From: an uncultured Pleurocapsa sp. | Lineage (GTDB): Bacteria > Cyanobacteriota > Cyanobacteriia > Cyanobacteriales > Xenococcaceae | DNA length: 46,140 nucleotides | Direction: 5' to 3' | Assembly: GCA_938015355.1 (NCBI GenBank) | Contig: CALLPS010000002.1 | Span: 1-46,140 of the forward strand | Shown here: positions 35,149 to 43,105 of the stretch, piece after piece | Position numbering within the stretch: position 1 is the first letter of the stretch | How the letters are laid out: each line of letters opens with the position of its first letter | Position numbers and translations under genes: made by a program | The notes under the pieces: generated by a model | The model's database searches: none | Told to the model about the DNA's origin: nothing | What the model saw: the letters and a program-made list of their open reading frames with translations, nothing else

Positions 35149-36684
35149 TTAGTATGTACAGATTGTTTTGGCAAACTTCAATAATCGAGATTTCTCTACA
35201 GGTTTTTCATTACCCATGATGTTAACAGCGATCGCTGCTGCTAAATTACCGAGAAATGAACCCAACTCCAACGGTAAATCTAAACGCGCACTCAAACTTG
35301 CCAGGGCAAAAAAAGCATCTCCTGCCCCCGTAGTATCTTTAACGGTTTGAGTCAAAGCAGGAGCTATATTTAATTTTCCTTCAGACTCAATTCCTAGTGA
35401 ACCAGCATCGGCTAAAGTTAACCAGCCTTGACGGGCACCTAAATGGAAGCTTAGTTTTTCTAGTAGCTCTTGGCGATCGCTATTCTGATTTGAATAAGCT
35501 AGCTGAAGTTCTCGTTCGTCTAAACAAAATGTATCTGCTCGTCGATACTTGTTAATCAGGTTGTAACCATAATTGGCACTGTTGGTTTGACAGTTTAGAG
35601 CCAAAAATGATGCTTGATCTTGAACTAGTTCCATGATCGATGAATCAATTAATCCATGACCATAATCTGCCAAAACAACTAGATCATAGTTGGGGAGAGA
35701 TTTATTTAAGGAGTCGAGAAATTTTTGCTGTTCTTCTCCTTGTAATCCTGCTTCATCTATGGTTTGTACAGCAAACAGTTGTGCCCGATCTTTCTCTGTA
35801 CTTTGGTGTTCTATATACCGACGTTTAATTACCGTAGAATAATTTTTTGACTGATGTAGACATAAATTGAGAGAGTCAGCCCCTTGATCGATAATTAATT
35901 TATGTACGCTTTGCTCATTACCAATAGCACTAGCTACTGTAACTGCCTTGGTAAAACTAGCTAAATGGCGAGCAATAGCCATAACCCCTCCTAAATGTTG
36001 CTCTTTTTTAACTAACTTAGTAGAAAGAGCTTTTCCTTTAGAAGTTAAACCTTGAATATTGCAGTGAACAAACTCATCAATAATCACATCACCAAGTACT
36101 AAGACATTAAGCTGCTGCATTTTATCAACCGCTTCCTTAATTTGAGAGAGGGAATGCTGCTGATTTAAAGATCTGGCGTAATGCTTTAACTCGGTGGGAA
36201 CAACATCAAGATAGTTATTGATTAATTTAGTCGAACTAAAAGTAATTTCATTCGTATATTGAATATCCCCTCCATAGGCTCTAACCTTTGCTGCTTCTCG
36301 GTCGATATTTTGAGTTACGTCGTTGCTAGCATCAGCATATTCGTCCCCTTTACAGTAGATATTAGGGCGTACTTTCTCAATAATTTCTAATGCTGTAGCT
36401 TTGGGAGTCAGGACAACAAAATCAACACAAGCCAATGCTGCTAAAGAACTCACCCGCAGTTCGTCAGTAAATATTGGTCTTCCTGGACCTCGATTAGTAT
36501 GAGCAGCGGCAGTCAAGGAAACAACCAACAAGTCTCCCATCGCTTTTGCAGCTTTTAGATGGGCTATATGTCCTGGATGAAGTAAATCAAATACCCCATT
36601 ACAAAGAACAATTTTTTGACCTTGTTCTCTGTAACTATTTAATACCTTGCCACACAAATCAAAATCGAGGTACTTTTCTGTCAT
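35149..36684 (-). CDS. hldE: HldE-like bifunctional heptose enzyme with reversed domain order
   Basis: A 511-residue fusion. Residues about 22-160 form a nucleotidyltransferase domain (VLCNGVFDLLHPGHIAHLKAAK, HxGH at 36-39). Residues about 190-505 are a PfkB-family sugar kinase (LGDVIIDEF, LGGVMAIARHL, and DTTGAGDAFFA with the catalytic Asp). In E. coli HldE the kinase comes first; here the order is swapped. Expected activities are phosphorylation of D-glycero-D-manno-heptose 7-phosphate and nucleotidyl transfer to the 1-phosphate. gmhA and gmhB homologues next door support the assignment. Confidence 0.85.
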   Translation of the reverse strand: MTEKYLDFDLCGKVLNSYREQGQKIVLCNGVFDLLHPGHIAHLKAAKAMGDLLVVSLTAAAHTNRGPGRPIFTDELRVSSLAALACVDFVVLTPKATALEIIEKVRPNIYCKGDEYADASNDVTQNIDREAAKVRAYGGDIQYTNEITFSSTKLINNYLDVVPTELKHYARSLNQQHSLSQIKEAVDKMQQLNVLVLGDVIIDEFVHCNIQGLTSKGKALSTKLVKKEQHLGGVMAIARHLASFTKAVTVASAIGNEQSVHKLIIDQGADSLNLCLHQSKNYSTVIKRRYIEHQSTEKDRAQLFAVQTIDEAGLQGEEQQKFLDSLNKSLPNYDLVVLADYGHGLIDSSIMELVQDQASFLALNCQTNSANYGYNLINKYRRADTFCLDERELQLAYSNQNSDRQELLEKLSFHLGARQGWLTLADAGSLGIESEGKLNIAPALTQTVKDTTGAGDAFFALASLSARLDLPLELGSFLGNLAAAIAVNIMGNEKPVEKSRLLKFAKTICTY

Positions 36685-36865
36685 GTCTAGCTCGCTTAAA
36701 ACGAAAAACTTTGTGCTATTTTAAATTTAAGAAAATGCGTTGCTGATCAATCAAACTTCTACGTCATTATCTTTATTTTGATTGTGTTCTATTCACTTTT
36801 AAATTGTAAATTGTCCCGTAGGGATGGAACGTAAAGTAGATAATGTAGACAATGTGTTGATTAGA

Positions 36866-37525
36866 TTAAAGCTGCGAACTTAGGGCTAATTGACTTTCAT
36901 TGCGGGTTAGACGATTAGCTCCTGCTAAATTTGTTTTGGTTTCTTCAATTACGGCATCGATGATACAATGACAGATGCTAAGATGGGCAATCTCTGCCAA
37001 ACCGTAAGACATGGTTGGAACATAAAAGTTTAAATCTCCAAGGTTACGCAGAGGATTATCAGCTTGAAAAGCTGAAAGAGTAATCACATGACAGCCCATT
37101 TCCAATGCTTGACGAACGCCAGCCAAAATATTGTCTGATTGTCCCGAGCTACTAATGGCAAACAAAATATCTCCAGGTTGAGCAAACATTTCAATTGGCT
37201 TACTAAAAACTTGTTCGTAGCCAAAATCGTTACTTACGCAGGTTAATAGAGCACTATCGTTAAAGGCGATCGCTTTGATTTTTCCATTACGCCAAAAATC
37301 GGTCGCTTGATGACTGGCTATCGAAGCACTTCCTCCGTTACCAATAAAGATAGCTTTTTGTTGTTTGTAATTTTGCTCCTGGATTAAATGAGCTGCTATA
37401 TCTATCCCTTGAGCAATTGATAGCGGACAATTTTGCTGATCGCTAACTAAGAAATTTGCACATAAGTTACTCAGTTTTTGAAAATAATCAATACTAAATT
37501 GTTGAGTTTTTAGGTTGAAGCTCAT
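36866..37525 (-). CDS. gmhA: Sedoheptulose 7-phosphate isomerase (GmhA-like SIS protein)
   Basis: A 219-residue SIS-domain protein. GNGGSASIASHQATDF and FAISSSGQSDNILAGVRQA are the sugar-phosphate binding loops typical of GmhA, and CSNDFGYEQVFSKPIE is also conserved. GmhA converts sedoheptulose 7-phosphate to D-glycero-D-manno-heptose 7-phosphate, the first step to nucleotide-activated heptose. It is 181 bp upstream of the HldE-like gene on the same strand and divergent from gmhB. Confidence 0.88.
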   Translation of the reverse strand: MSFNLKTQQFSIDYFQKLSNLCANFLVSDQQNCPLSIAQGIDIAAHLIQEQNYKQQKAIFIGNGGSASIASHQATDFWRNGKIKAIAFNDSALLTCVSNDFGYEQVFSKPIEMFAQPGDILFAISSSGQSDNILAGVRQALEMGCHVITLSAFQADNPLRNLGDLNFYVPTMSYGLAEIAHLSICHCIIDAVIEETKTNLAGANRLTRNESQLALSSQL

Positions 37526-37778
37526 CTGTTAATTTAATTTTGTTTTAAGAATGATGTTTATCCATTAATCTAGTTAGCAGCTTGTTCTCAATATCGCCGT
37601 TTTATGAAATATAAAAAGAATTTGAAACTGTATATTTATCAGGGTAAAAATTATTTTTTTCTTGATTGCAAGCGGCAATTAGGTATTTTCGATAATTGAT
37701 ATATTACAATAGCTGCTGTAAATAGATTGTTAAATTAACATAAACGATGATCTAGCACAAAAAAACAAATAAAATAAA

Positions 37779-38321
37779 GTGATTAAGGTAGCTTTTTTGG
37801 ATCGTGATGGTACAATCAACATTGATTATGGATATGTTGTAAGTAGGGAAAAGTTTGAGTTTGTTGATGGTATTTTTGAGGTCTGTAATTTACTAAAGGA
37901 TTTAGGTTTCAAACTAATAGTAGTAACTAACCAGTCAGGTATCGCTCGGGGTTATTATTCTGAACAAGATTTTTTAGATCTCAGTAAATGGATACATGGG
38001 AAGTTCAACAAACAAGGCATACCATTGCTGGATATATTTTATTGCCCCCACCACCCTCAAGCGGTTGTATCGTATTACCGAGAAACCTGCCGATGTCGCA
38101 AACCTTTTCCAGGAATGATCGAACAAGCTTGTGATAAATATTCCATAGACCTAAAAAAATCAATCATGATTGGCGATCAAGTATCAGATATGCAAGCTGC
38201 AAAAGCTGGAGGAATCGGCAAATTTTATTTACTTAATCGTAAAGTTATTGTTCCCCAAGCATTAGGAGTGTCTGCTCAACTAGATAATTTAGAGCAACTC
38301 AAGTATTTTGATTTCTCATGA
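37779..38321 (+). CDS. gmhB: D-glycero-manno-heptose bisphosphate phosphatase (GmhB-like HAD)
   Basis: A 180-residue HAD-family phosphatase. The catalytic motif is FLDRDGT (Asp8 nucleophile, Asp10), motif II is VVTNQSG, and the zinc loop with CPHHP and CRCRKPFPGM is specific for the GmhB/histidinol-phosphatase group. Motif IV is MIGDQVSDMQAAKAGG. It removes the 7-phosphate from heptose 1,7-bisphosphate. The start is a GTG at 37779. The 252-bp divergent interval to gmhA probably holds both promoters. Confidence 0.88.
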   Translation: MIKVAFLDRDGTINIDYGYVVSREKFEFVDGIFEVCNLLKDLGFKLIVVTNQSGIARGYYSEQDFLDLSKWIHGKFNKQGIPLLDIFYCPHHPQAVVSYYRETCRCRKPFPGMIEQACDKYSIDLKKSIMIGDQVSDMQAAKAGGIGKFYLLNRKVIVPQALGVSAQLDNLEQLKYFDFS

Positions 38322-38490
38322 AGATTAAATTGTTTACCTGCTAATTTTGAGCGAAAAAGACACTAGAAACTGTACCATATGCTCCATTGTTCTAGATATT
38401 ATTGTATACATATTAAAAACAACTTATAGTCGTTTAAACTTGCTATAAACAGCATAGAATTAGTAAATTCAATCTTCTATCATAGTCTCT

Positions 38491-38519
38491 AGTCAATAAT
38501 AAGCCTAAAGTTATTGACT
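38491..38519. other. Perfect 9-bp inverted repeat
   Basis: AGTCAATAA and TTATTGACT are separated by 11 nt, with no T-run. It could be a protein-binding site or the 5' part of a structured RNA; it lies about 70 bp upstream of the sRNA candidate below. Confidence 0.45.
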
Positions 38520-38587
38520 AAGCGAGGTGACAATCATTAAACTGTTACAACACTAACGATGTTTATTTAGCAAATAGGTGAAAATTC

Positions 38588-38680
38588 TAGTTGTGTGAGG
38601 AGTGAACTATCTAAAGGCTTGTTTTTGGGATCGAAACACGGACAGAACCCCAAAGGCAAGCCTTCTCACTTTTATATAAG
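38588..38680 (+). ncRNA. Candidate structured small RNA (possibly Yfr2-like)
   Basis: The interval contains GTGTGAGGAGT, the exact reverse complement of the ultraconserved core of the cyanobacterial sRNA Yfr1 (ACUCCUCACAC). Yfr2-family sRNAs are reported to carry a motif nearly complementary to Yfr1. Downstream is a 16-bp continuous stem (38614-38629 with 38649-38664, two G-U pairs) and a 19-nt loop, ATCGAAACACGGACAGAAC. No ORF spans it. The tail has only a short T-run. Orientation and family are inferred; a minus-strand Yfr1 is less likely because no terminator hairpin follows the motif there. Confidence 0.45.
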
Positions 38681-38682
38681 CT

Positions 38683-38713
38683 CTTAGCTTTTAGCTTTTA
38701 GCTTTTAGCTTTA
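38683..38713. repeat. Short tandem repeat, AGCTTTT heptamer
   Basis: AGCTTTT is repeated about four times in a row, like the short tandem heptamers (STRR) known from cyanobacterial genomes. Confidence 0.75.
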
Positions 38714-38810
38714 TGTAAAGATTTTCAACAAATACCTTAATTTAGTCGCTATTTTCTTGACAATCGGCTAAAACTATCTATTGAAATAATCATTTTTTAA
38801 GAAGCCAGCT

Positions 38811-39476
38811 TTGAATAAATATATTGACGGTGCAGTTGTATTAACCAGTATTTGCTCTTTGGGACTAACGACTATCTCCATTGCCGAAAGCAAAATTTAT
38901 GAACCGTCGAATAACGTTGTGAAAGAGATGCAACTACAGAGGTTGGATAATTCTTTATCCATTAATCTCAGACATTCAGAAATTTATCTTACCCCCACCC
39001 CAAGCAAACCCGAAGTAAAACCCGTCTCGGATATTGCGGTTAACCTGATCAAAGAATTCGAGGGATTTAAAGATTACGCCTATATTGATACCGATGGCAC
39101 TCCTGTAATTGGTTATGGTTTATCGAGAATTGCAGGAAAACCAGTTAAAATTGGCGATCGCATTTCTCCAACAGAAGCAGAAGCGGCATTGAATAATCAT
39201 CTCCAGGAAATTAATCAAGAATTGGATCAGATTGTCAAAGTGAATCTTAGTGAGAGACAATTAAGCGCCTTAGCTTCTATTTCTTTTAACGTCGGCATCA
39301 ATTCAATTAAAACCAGTACTCTGATCAGAAAAGTCAATGCCAAAGACTATGCAGGTGCCGCTAATGAGTTTTTACGTTGGGATAAAGCTAATTTGCGGGG
39401 TAGACTCGTGCAGATGCCAGGATTAGCCCGAAGAAGACAGGCGGAAAGGCAATTATTTCTGGAGAAAAGTAGTTAA
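38811..39476 (+). CDS. GH24 lysozyme-like (endolysin-type) protein
   Basis: A 221-residue protein with an N-terminal hydrophobic segment (about 8-25), probably a signal peptide or anchor, a linker, and a GH24 domain from about residue 73. By alignment with T4-type lysozymes the catalytic Glu is Glu84 (EFEGFKDYAY) and the Asp is Asp93 (YIDTDGT). The third position, usually Thr, is Val99 in VIGYG. Other motifs are LSERQLSALASISFNVG and GLARRRQAER. The start is a TTG at 38811. No other phage gene is nearby, so it is probably a cellular peptidoglycan enzyme. Confidence 0.85.
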   Translation: MNKYIDGAVVLTSICSLGLTTISIAESKIYEPSNNVVKEMQLQRLDNSLSINLRHSEIYLTPTPSKPEVKPVSDIAVNLIKEFEGFKDYAYIDTDGTPVIGYGLSRIAGKPVKIGDRISPTEAEAALNNHLQEINQELDQIVKVNLSERQLSALASISFNVGINSIKTSTLIRKVNAKDYAGAANEFLRWDKANLRGRLVQMPGLARRRQAERQLFLEKSS

Positions 39477-39506
39477 TTTCCAACTCAAAAGTAACGAGTG
39501 TCAACC

Positions 39507-39624
39507 TTACCGTCGATTTGGGTTTACCACAAGGGCACAATGTAAAGCCTGCCCCTTCAGGGGTACTTGCTCGTAGTATTTAGTTTTTAGTATTTAGTTT
39601 TTAGTATTAAACCCGCTACTAATA
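39507..39624 (+). repeat. Dispersed repeat, copy B (with TAGTATT/TAGTTTT heptamers)
   Basis: Second copy of the unit at 11001-11119, same orientation and over 80 percent alike by eye. The small hairpin is CCCC-TTCA-GGGG here and ACCC...GGGT in copy A, so the pairing is kept while bases differ. The heptamer array alternates TAGTATT and TAGTTTT. Its 3' end overlaps the inverted repeat at 39618. Confidence 0.85.
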
Positions 39625-39667
39625 ACTAATAACCAGAATCTTTGTCTTTTAAGACGAGGAGGATGTC
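39618..39667 (+). repeat. Inverted repeat flanking the TPR-hydrolase gene, left copy
   Basis: ACTAATAACTAATAACCAG, then AATCTTTGTCTTTTAAGACGAGG and GATGTC. The reverse complement is at 41313-41364 with few differences. The core TTTGTCTTTTAAGACGAGG hairpin and the GATGTCAA end resemble the right end of IS200/IS605-type elements. Confidence 0.75.
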
Positions 39668-39753
39668 AATACTTTTAGGTTTTGATATTTATCTGTCTAG
39701 CTATTTGTGGGAATTGGTATTATTTAAAACGAATGCAGGAGCAAAGCTATAAG

Positions 39754-41202
39754 CTATAAACTAAAAGCATTGAGGATAATTGAGGATAATAATCCCTGAT
39801 GTTTGAGCCACAGAGAAATTTTATGTCCAACTTCTGCTTCGTAGCCATGTAATTCTAGGTTAGTAATCTGCTTTAAATGATGAGCATGTTCTCGGTCTGG
39901 AGGAAATTGATTGTCGAAGTAGAGATGACAATTACTGGAAACGGACTTTTTTTGATAGACAGTTGCCAGATCAAAATAACTAGATTCAAGATCTTTTAGT
40001 AATGCAATTTCCTCTGGGCTATTCGGAATTTTAGTTTGTGCCCCAAAAGCATGGATTTCATCTACATCAAGCAAATAACCAAAGAGTAATGCTGCGTATC
40101 CCCCAGAAGAAGCACCCAGAAAAACTATTTTTTCAATATCTTGTTGGTCAATTATATTCTTTAAATAGATAGAAGTTTGCTCAACATTGCGAGTAATTCC
40201 AGGTAATCCTTTGTTGTACCAAGCATCTTGAATATCTCTAACAAATAGCTTTTTACCAGAAAAGTTAGCCATAAAATCTAGAAAATGGTAACGACATTTT
40301 GGAGTAATATGCCGAGCACTAAAACACACCAGGAGTACCTTACTATCTGAAGAGAAATCCTCTAAAATACTAGCTTGGCGATAATATTCTTGAGCAGTAT
40401 CAATTTGATTTAATTGCTCGTAAATTTGACCGATCTTATAAAAAACTGCACCATAATCTGAGTCTAGTTGAATAATTTCTTGATAGCATGCCAACGCTGA
40501 TTGCCAATCTTTTTTTTCCGTAAAGGCGACTGCCTGATTTTGTAAAGAGTCGATTTTCAAAGTTGATTGATCTGGTTGATTACTATCTTGAGCATAACTA
40601 TTATTAATACTATCAATTCCAGAATTATCTTGAGCTATTTTTCTTTTTAATAAATAAATATTCTCATAAAAACTCGACAAATTAGGATTAATTTCAATGC
40701 CTTGTTGATAAAGTGCGATCGCCTGATCCAGATCCCCCTGCTGAGTAAAAGCTTGTCCTAAAGCATAATATATCCAAGGACTTTTCATGCCCCGATCAAT
40801 TGCATTTTGATAACTAACAATTGCTTGGGTGTAATTATCTTGCTCACTTAGGGCTTGTCCTAAATAAAAATGAAACCAATATACATCATCTTCTAACTCA
40901 ATCGCCTGTTGATAATTAACAATTGCTGCTGTTAGATTACCCTGTTTTTTTAACGCTTCTGCCAAATGATAATAAAGCCAAGAAAAATGAGGTCGTATTT
41001 TAATTCCTTGACCAAAAATGGCGATCGCTGCTGTTAAATTACCCTGCTCAGTCAGAACTTTCCCCAGATTATTATACAGTTGATAATTTTGAGGAAATTC
41101 TAAGATAGCTTGACGATAGGTTGTGGCTACTTCATCCAGCTTTCCCTGCTCTTGTTGCTTTTGAGCAAGATCTAGATATTGATCAATAGTTTGTACTGTC
41201 AT
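39754..41202 (-). CDS. TPR-repeat protein fused to an alpha/beta hydrolase domain
   Basis: A 482-residue protein. Residues about 1-180 and 225-285 hold about seven tetratricopeptide repeats (for example NYQLYNNLGKVLTEQGNLTAAI). The C-terminal 190 residues look like an alpha/beta hydrolase: strand VLLVCFSA, nucleophile elbow FLGASSGGYAALLFG, acid in YFDNQFPPDREHA, and His in VGHKISLW. No signal peptide is seen. TPR-hydrolase fusions of this kind occur near sulfotransferase and glycan genes in cyanobacteria, but no substrate can be named. It is flanked by inverted repeats. Confidence 0.8.
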   Translation of the reverse strand: MTVQTIDQYLDLAQKQQEQGKLDEVATTYRQAILEFPQNYQLYNNLGKVLTEQGNLTAAIAIFGQGIKIRPHFSWLYYHLAEALKKQGNLTAAIVNYQQAIELEDDVYWFHFYLGQALSEQDNYTQAIVSYQNAIDRGMKSPWIYYALGQAFTQQGDLDQAIALYQQGIEINPNLSSFYENIYLLKRKIAQDNSGIDSINNSYAQDSNQPDQSTLKIDSLQNQAVAFTEKKDWQSALACYQEIIQLDSDYGAVFYKIGQIYEQLNQIDTAQEYYRQASILEDFSSDSKVLLVCFSARHITPKCRYHFLDFMANFSGKKLFVRDIQDAWYNKGLPGITRNVEQTSIYLKNIIDQQDIEKIVFLGASSGGYAALLFGYLLDVDEIHAFGAQTKIPNSPEEIALLKDLESSYFDLATVYQKKSVSSNCHLYFDNQFPPDREHAHHLKQITNLELHGYEAEVGHKISLWLKHQGLLSSIILNAFSL

Positions 41203-41312
41203 TGTCTGCTAAAAATCAAATAATCCTCTTGTTTTATCGTTTGGCAATAAATAATATTACTGTCCATCGAAGAATTATATAATAATACCGATGATTTCTA
41301 GGTAGAAATATT

Positions 41313-41364
41313 TTGACATCCTCGTCTTCTTAAAAGACAAGGATTCTGGTTATTAGTTATTAGT
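41313..41364 (-). repeat. Inverted repeat flanking the TPR-hydrolase gene, right copy
   Basis: TTGACATCCTCGTCTTCTTAAAAGACAAGGATTCTGG, then TTATTAGTTATTAGT, is the reverse complement of 39618-39667 with minor changes. TTGACATCCTC and GGATTC are typical of the right ends of cyanobacterial tnpB elements. No transposase is nearby. Confidence 0.75.
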
Positions 41365-41445
41365 TGGTAACCAATACTAATCACTCATAGCTTATGGCTT
41401 ATAGCTTTTGGTAAAATAATATGTAAATCAAAGAATCATAACTAA

Positions 41446-42225
41446 ATGTTGCCTAGAGAAGACTTACTCAAACGTGTTGAGAATAAACCAGAAATCACTC
41501 GGGTTATCGATCAAGCCGAACAAGCAATTAAAAACTGGGAGATAGTCGTTACAGATTTTCTATCTCCCCCTGTAATCGCAGAAGTTAAGTCAATTTTCCA
41601 GAATTTGACGGAAATTGAGGCTTTACCCTGGGGTGGTTATCCTCAAGCAGAAAGACAGCGCATCGCCTTATCTCGCCCCGATCTTCCCCTAGATGAGTCT
41701 CAAGTTGAACTAGCGGCTTTAGATATTGCAGGTAACTTTTTATTCGATCCTGCTACCCATCGAGATTTTTTGGGTTCACTTTTGGGCACAGGTATTGTTC
41801 GGGATAAGGTGGGAGATATTATTGTTCTGGGAGAAAGAGGCGCTCAGGCGATAGTTGTTCCAGAGATGGTAGATTTTCTCACTTCGGCTTTGACTCAAGT
41901 GCGCTCTGTAGCGGTTAAAACTCAGCAAATTGAATTTAGCGAATTAAAAATTCGTCCCCCGAAAAAGAAGGAAATGACTACTGTAGAAGCCTCCATGCGT
42001 TTAGATGCGATCGCTTCTGCTGGCTTTGGCATGTCTCGTAGTAAAATGGCAAATGCGATTACAGGGAAAGATGTTCGAGTCAATTGGAAAGAAATTACCC
42101 AGTCTAGCCATAACGTGAAAGCTGGTGACCTAATTGCTGTGCGGGGAAAAGGTAGATTAGAAATTGGTGAGGTATCTGTCACAAAAAAACAACGCTATCG
42201 AGTCAACTTAGTACGCTATAAATAA
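41446..42225 (+). CDS. Photosystem II S4-domain RNA-binding protein (YlmH-like)
   Basis: A 259-residue protein with a YlmH-like N-terminal domain (WGGYPQAERQRIALSRPD, then LGTGIVRDKVGDI and VLGERGAQAIV) and a C-terminal S4 domain from about residue 182 (MRLDAIASAGFGMSRSKMANAITGKDVRVNW). It matches the conserved cyanobacterial and plastid protein annotated as PSII S4 domain protein. YlmH acts on stalled ribosomes in Firmicutes, so the photosystem link may be by lineage rather than mechanism. Monocistronic, 90 bp upstream of queF. Confidence 0.9.
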   Translation: MLPREDLLKRVENKPEITRVIDQAEQAIKNWEIVVTDFLSPPVIAEVKSIFQNLTEIEALPWGGYPQAERQRIALSRPDLPLDESQVELAALDIAGNFLFDPATHRDFLGSLLGTGIVRDKVGDIIVLGERGAQAIVVPEMVDFLTSALTQVRSVAVKTQQIEFSELKIRPPKKKEMTTVEASMRLDAIASAGFGMSRSKMANAITGKDVRVNWKEITQSSHNVKAGDLIAVRGKGRLEIGEVSVTKKQRYRVNLVRYK

Positions 42226-42314
42226 TTAAGACTTGCTCGACTCATAAAGGCTTATAGCTTATCGCTAAAACAATTAAATTCCCCATCCAAATAATACCAA
42301 TTAACTAAAACGAT

Positions 42315-42719
42315 ATGACTACAACTCCTCAATCCTCTGCTCCTAATGAACTAAAATATGGAGAAAGAGCGATCGCTGAAGGGGAATTAATTACCTTTCC
42401 TAACCCCAGAATTGGTCGAAAATACGACGTTAGTATCACCTTGCCAGAATTTACCTGTAAATGTCCTTTTTCGGGCTATCCCGACTTTGCCACTATTTAT
42501 ATTACCTATTGTCCCGATCAAACAGTTGTGGAACTAAAAGGATTAAAACTATATATTAACAGCTATCGCGATCGCTATATTCCCCACGAAGAAGTAGTCA
42601 ATCAAATTCTGGATGATTTTGTCGCAGCTTGCGCTCCCCTAGAGGCTCATGTCAAAGGCGATTTTACTCCCAGAGGCAATGTCCATACTGTGATTGAAGT
42701 ACATCACCAGAAGTCATAA
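42315..42719 (+). CDS. queF: NADPH-dependent 7-cyano-7-deazaguanine reductase
   Basis: A 134-residue type I (unimodular) QueF that reduces preQ0 to preQ1 in queuosine tRNA modification. The catalytic Cys50 and Asp57 are in CKCPFSGYPDFA, and the substrate-binding Glu73 is in VVELKGLKLY. The NADPH-binding region is INSYRDRYIPHEE, and HVKGDFTPRGN is also conserved. Length is standard for the unimodular form. Confidence 0.96.
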   Translation: MTTTPQSSAPNELKYGERAIAEGELITFPNPRIGRKYDVSITLPEFTCKCPFSGYPDFATIYITYCPDQTVVELKGLKLYINSYRDRYIPHEEVVNQILDDFVAACAPLEAHVKGDFTPRGNVHTVIEVHHQKS

Positions 42720-42804
42720 GACCCGATCAGAAACCTAACGGTAAAAATCGTTTACAATACAATAGTAAAGATTTGTTAATAAAACTAGACAGGATAACTC
42801 AATA

Positions 42805-42981
42805 ATGAAGACTGAAGAAATTCAACCCAGTGTAACCCCCAAACTAGAAGAGCCTAAATTTGGCTTTAATTCTTATTCCGAGCGTCTAAATTCTCGCGCC
42901 GCGATGATTGGGTTTGCTGCGATTTTAATTATTGAATATACTACAGGAAAAGGTTTTCTGGCTTGGTTGGGGCTATTGTAG
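42805..42981 (+). CDS. High-light-inducible protein (HLIP/SCP)
   Basis: A 58-residue gene too short for the ORF track. The translation starts MKTEEIQPSVTPKLEE and has the chlorophyll-binding helix motif FNSYSERLNSRAAMIGFAAI, in which ERxNxRxAMIGF is diagnostic of one-helix light-harvesting-like proteins. HLIPs bind chlorophyll and carotenoid and protect PSII assembly intermediates under high light. An AGGA sequence precedes the ATG by about 9 nt. It lies 85 bp after queF on the same strand. Confidence 0.94.
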   Translation: MKTEEIQPSVTPKLEEPKFGFNSYSERLNSRAAMIGFAAILIIEYTTGKGFLAWLGLL

Positions 42982-43105
42982 ATTTGCCACTGCTAGCACC
43001 ACTGCTGGCAATAGGAGAATGCAATTATCAGTTACATTCTCCCAGGTATTTAGAACATCAAGCTTAACTGGAGAGTGTTAAGTACAGAATCAAATCTAAA
43101 ATCTA

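Noticed and set aside
38580-38610. Yfr1 sRNA on the minus strand
   Set aside because: The ACTCCTCACAC core is present on that strand, but no terminator hairpin or T-run follows it, as Yfr1 requires; the plus-strand reading is preferred.
38811-39476. Prophage lysis module
   Set aside because: Only a lysozyme-like protein with a signal segment is present; no holin, structural or integrase genes are nearby.
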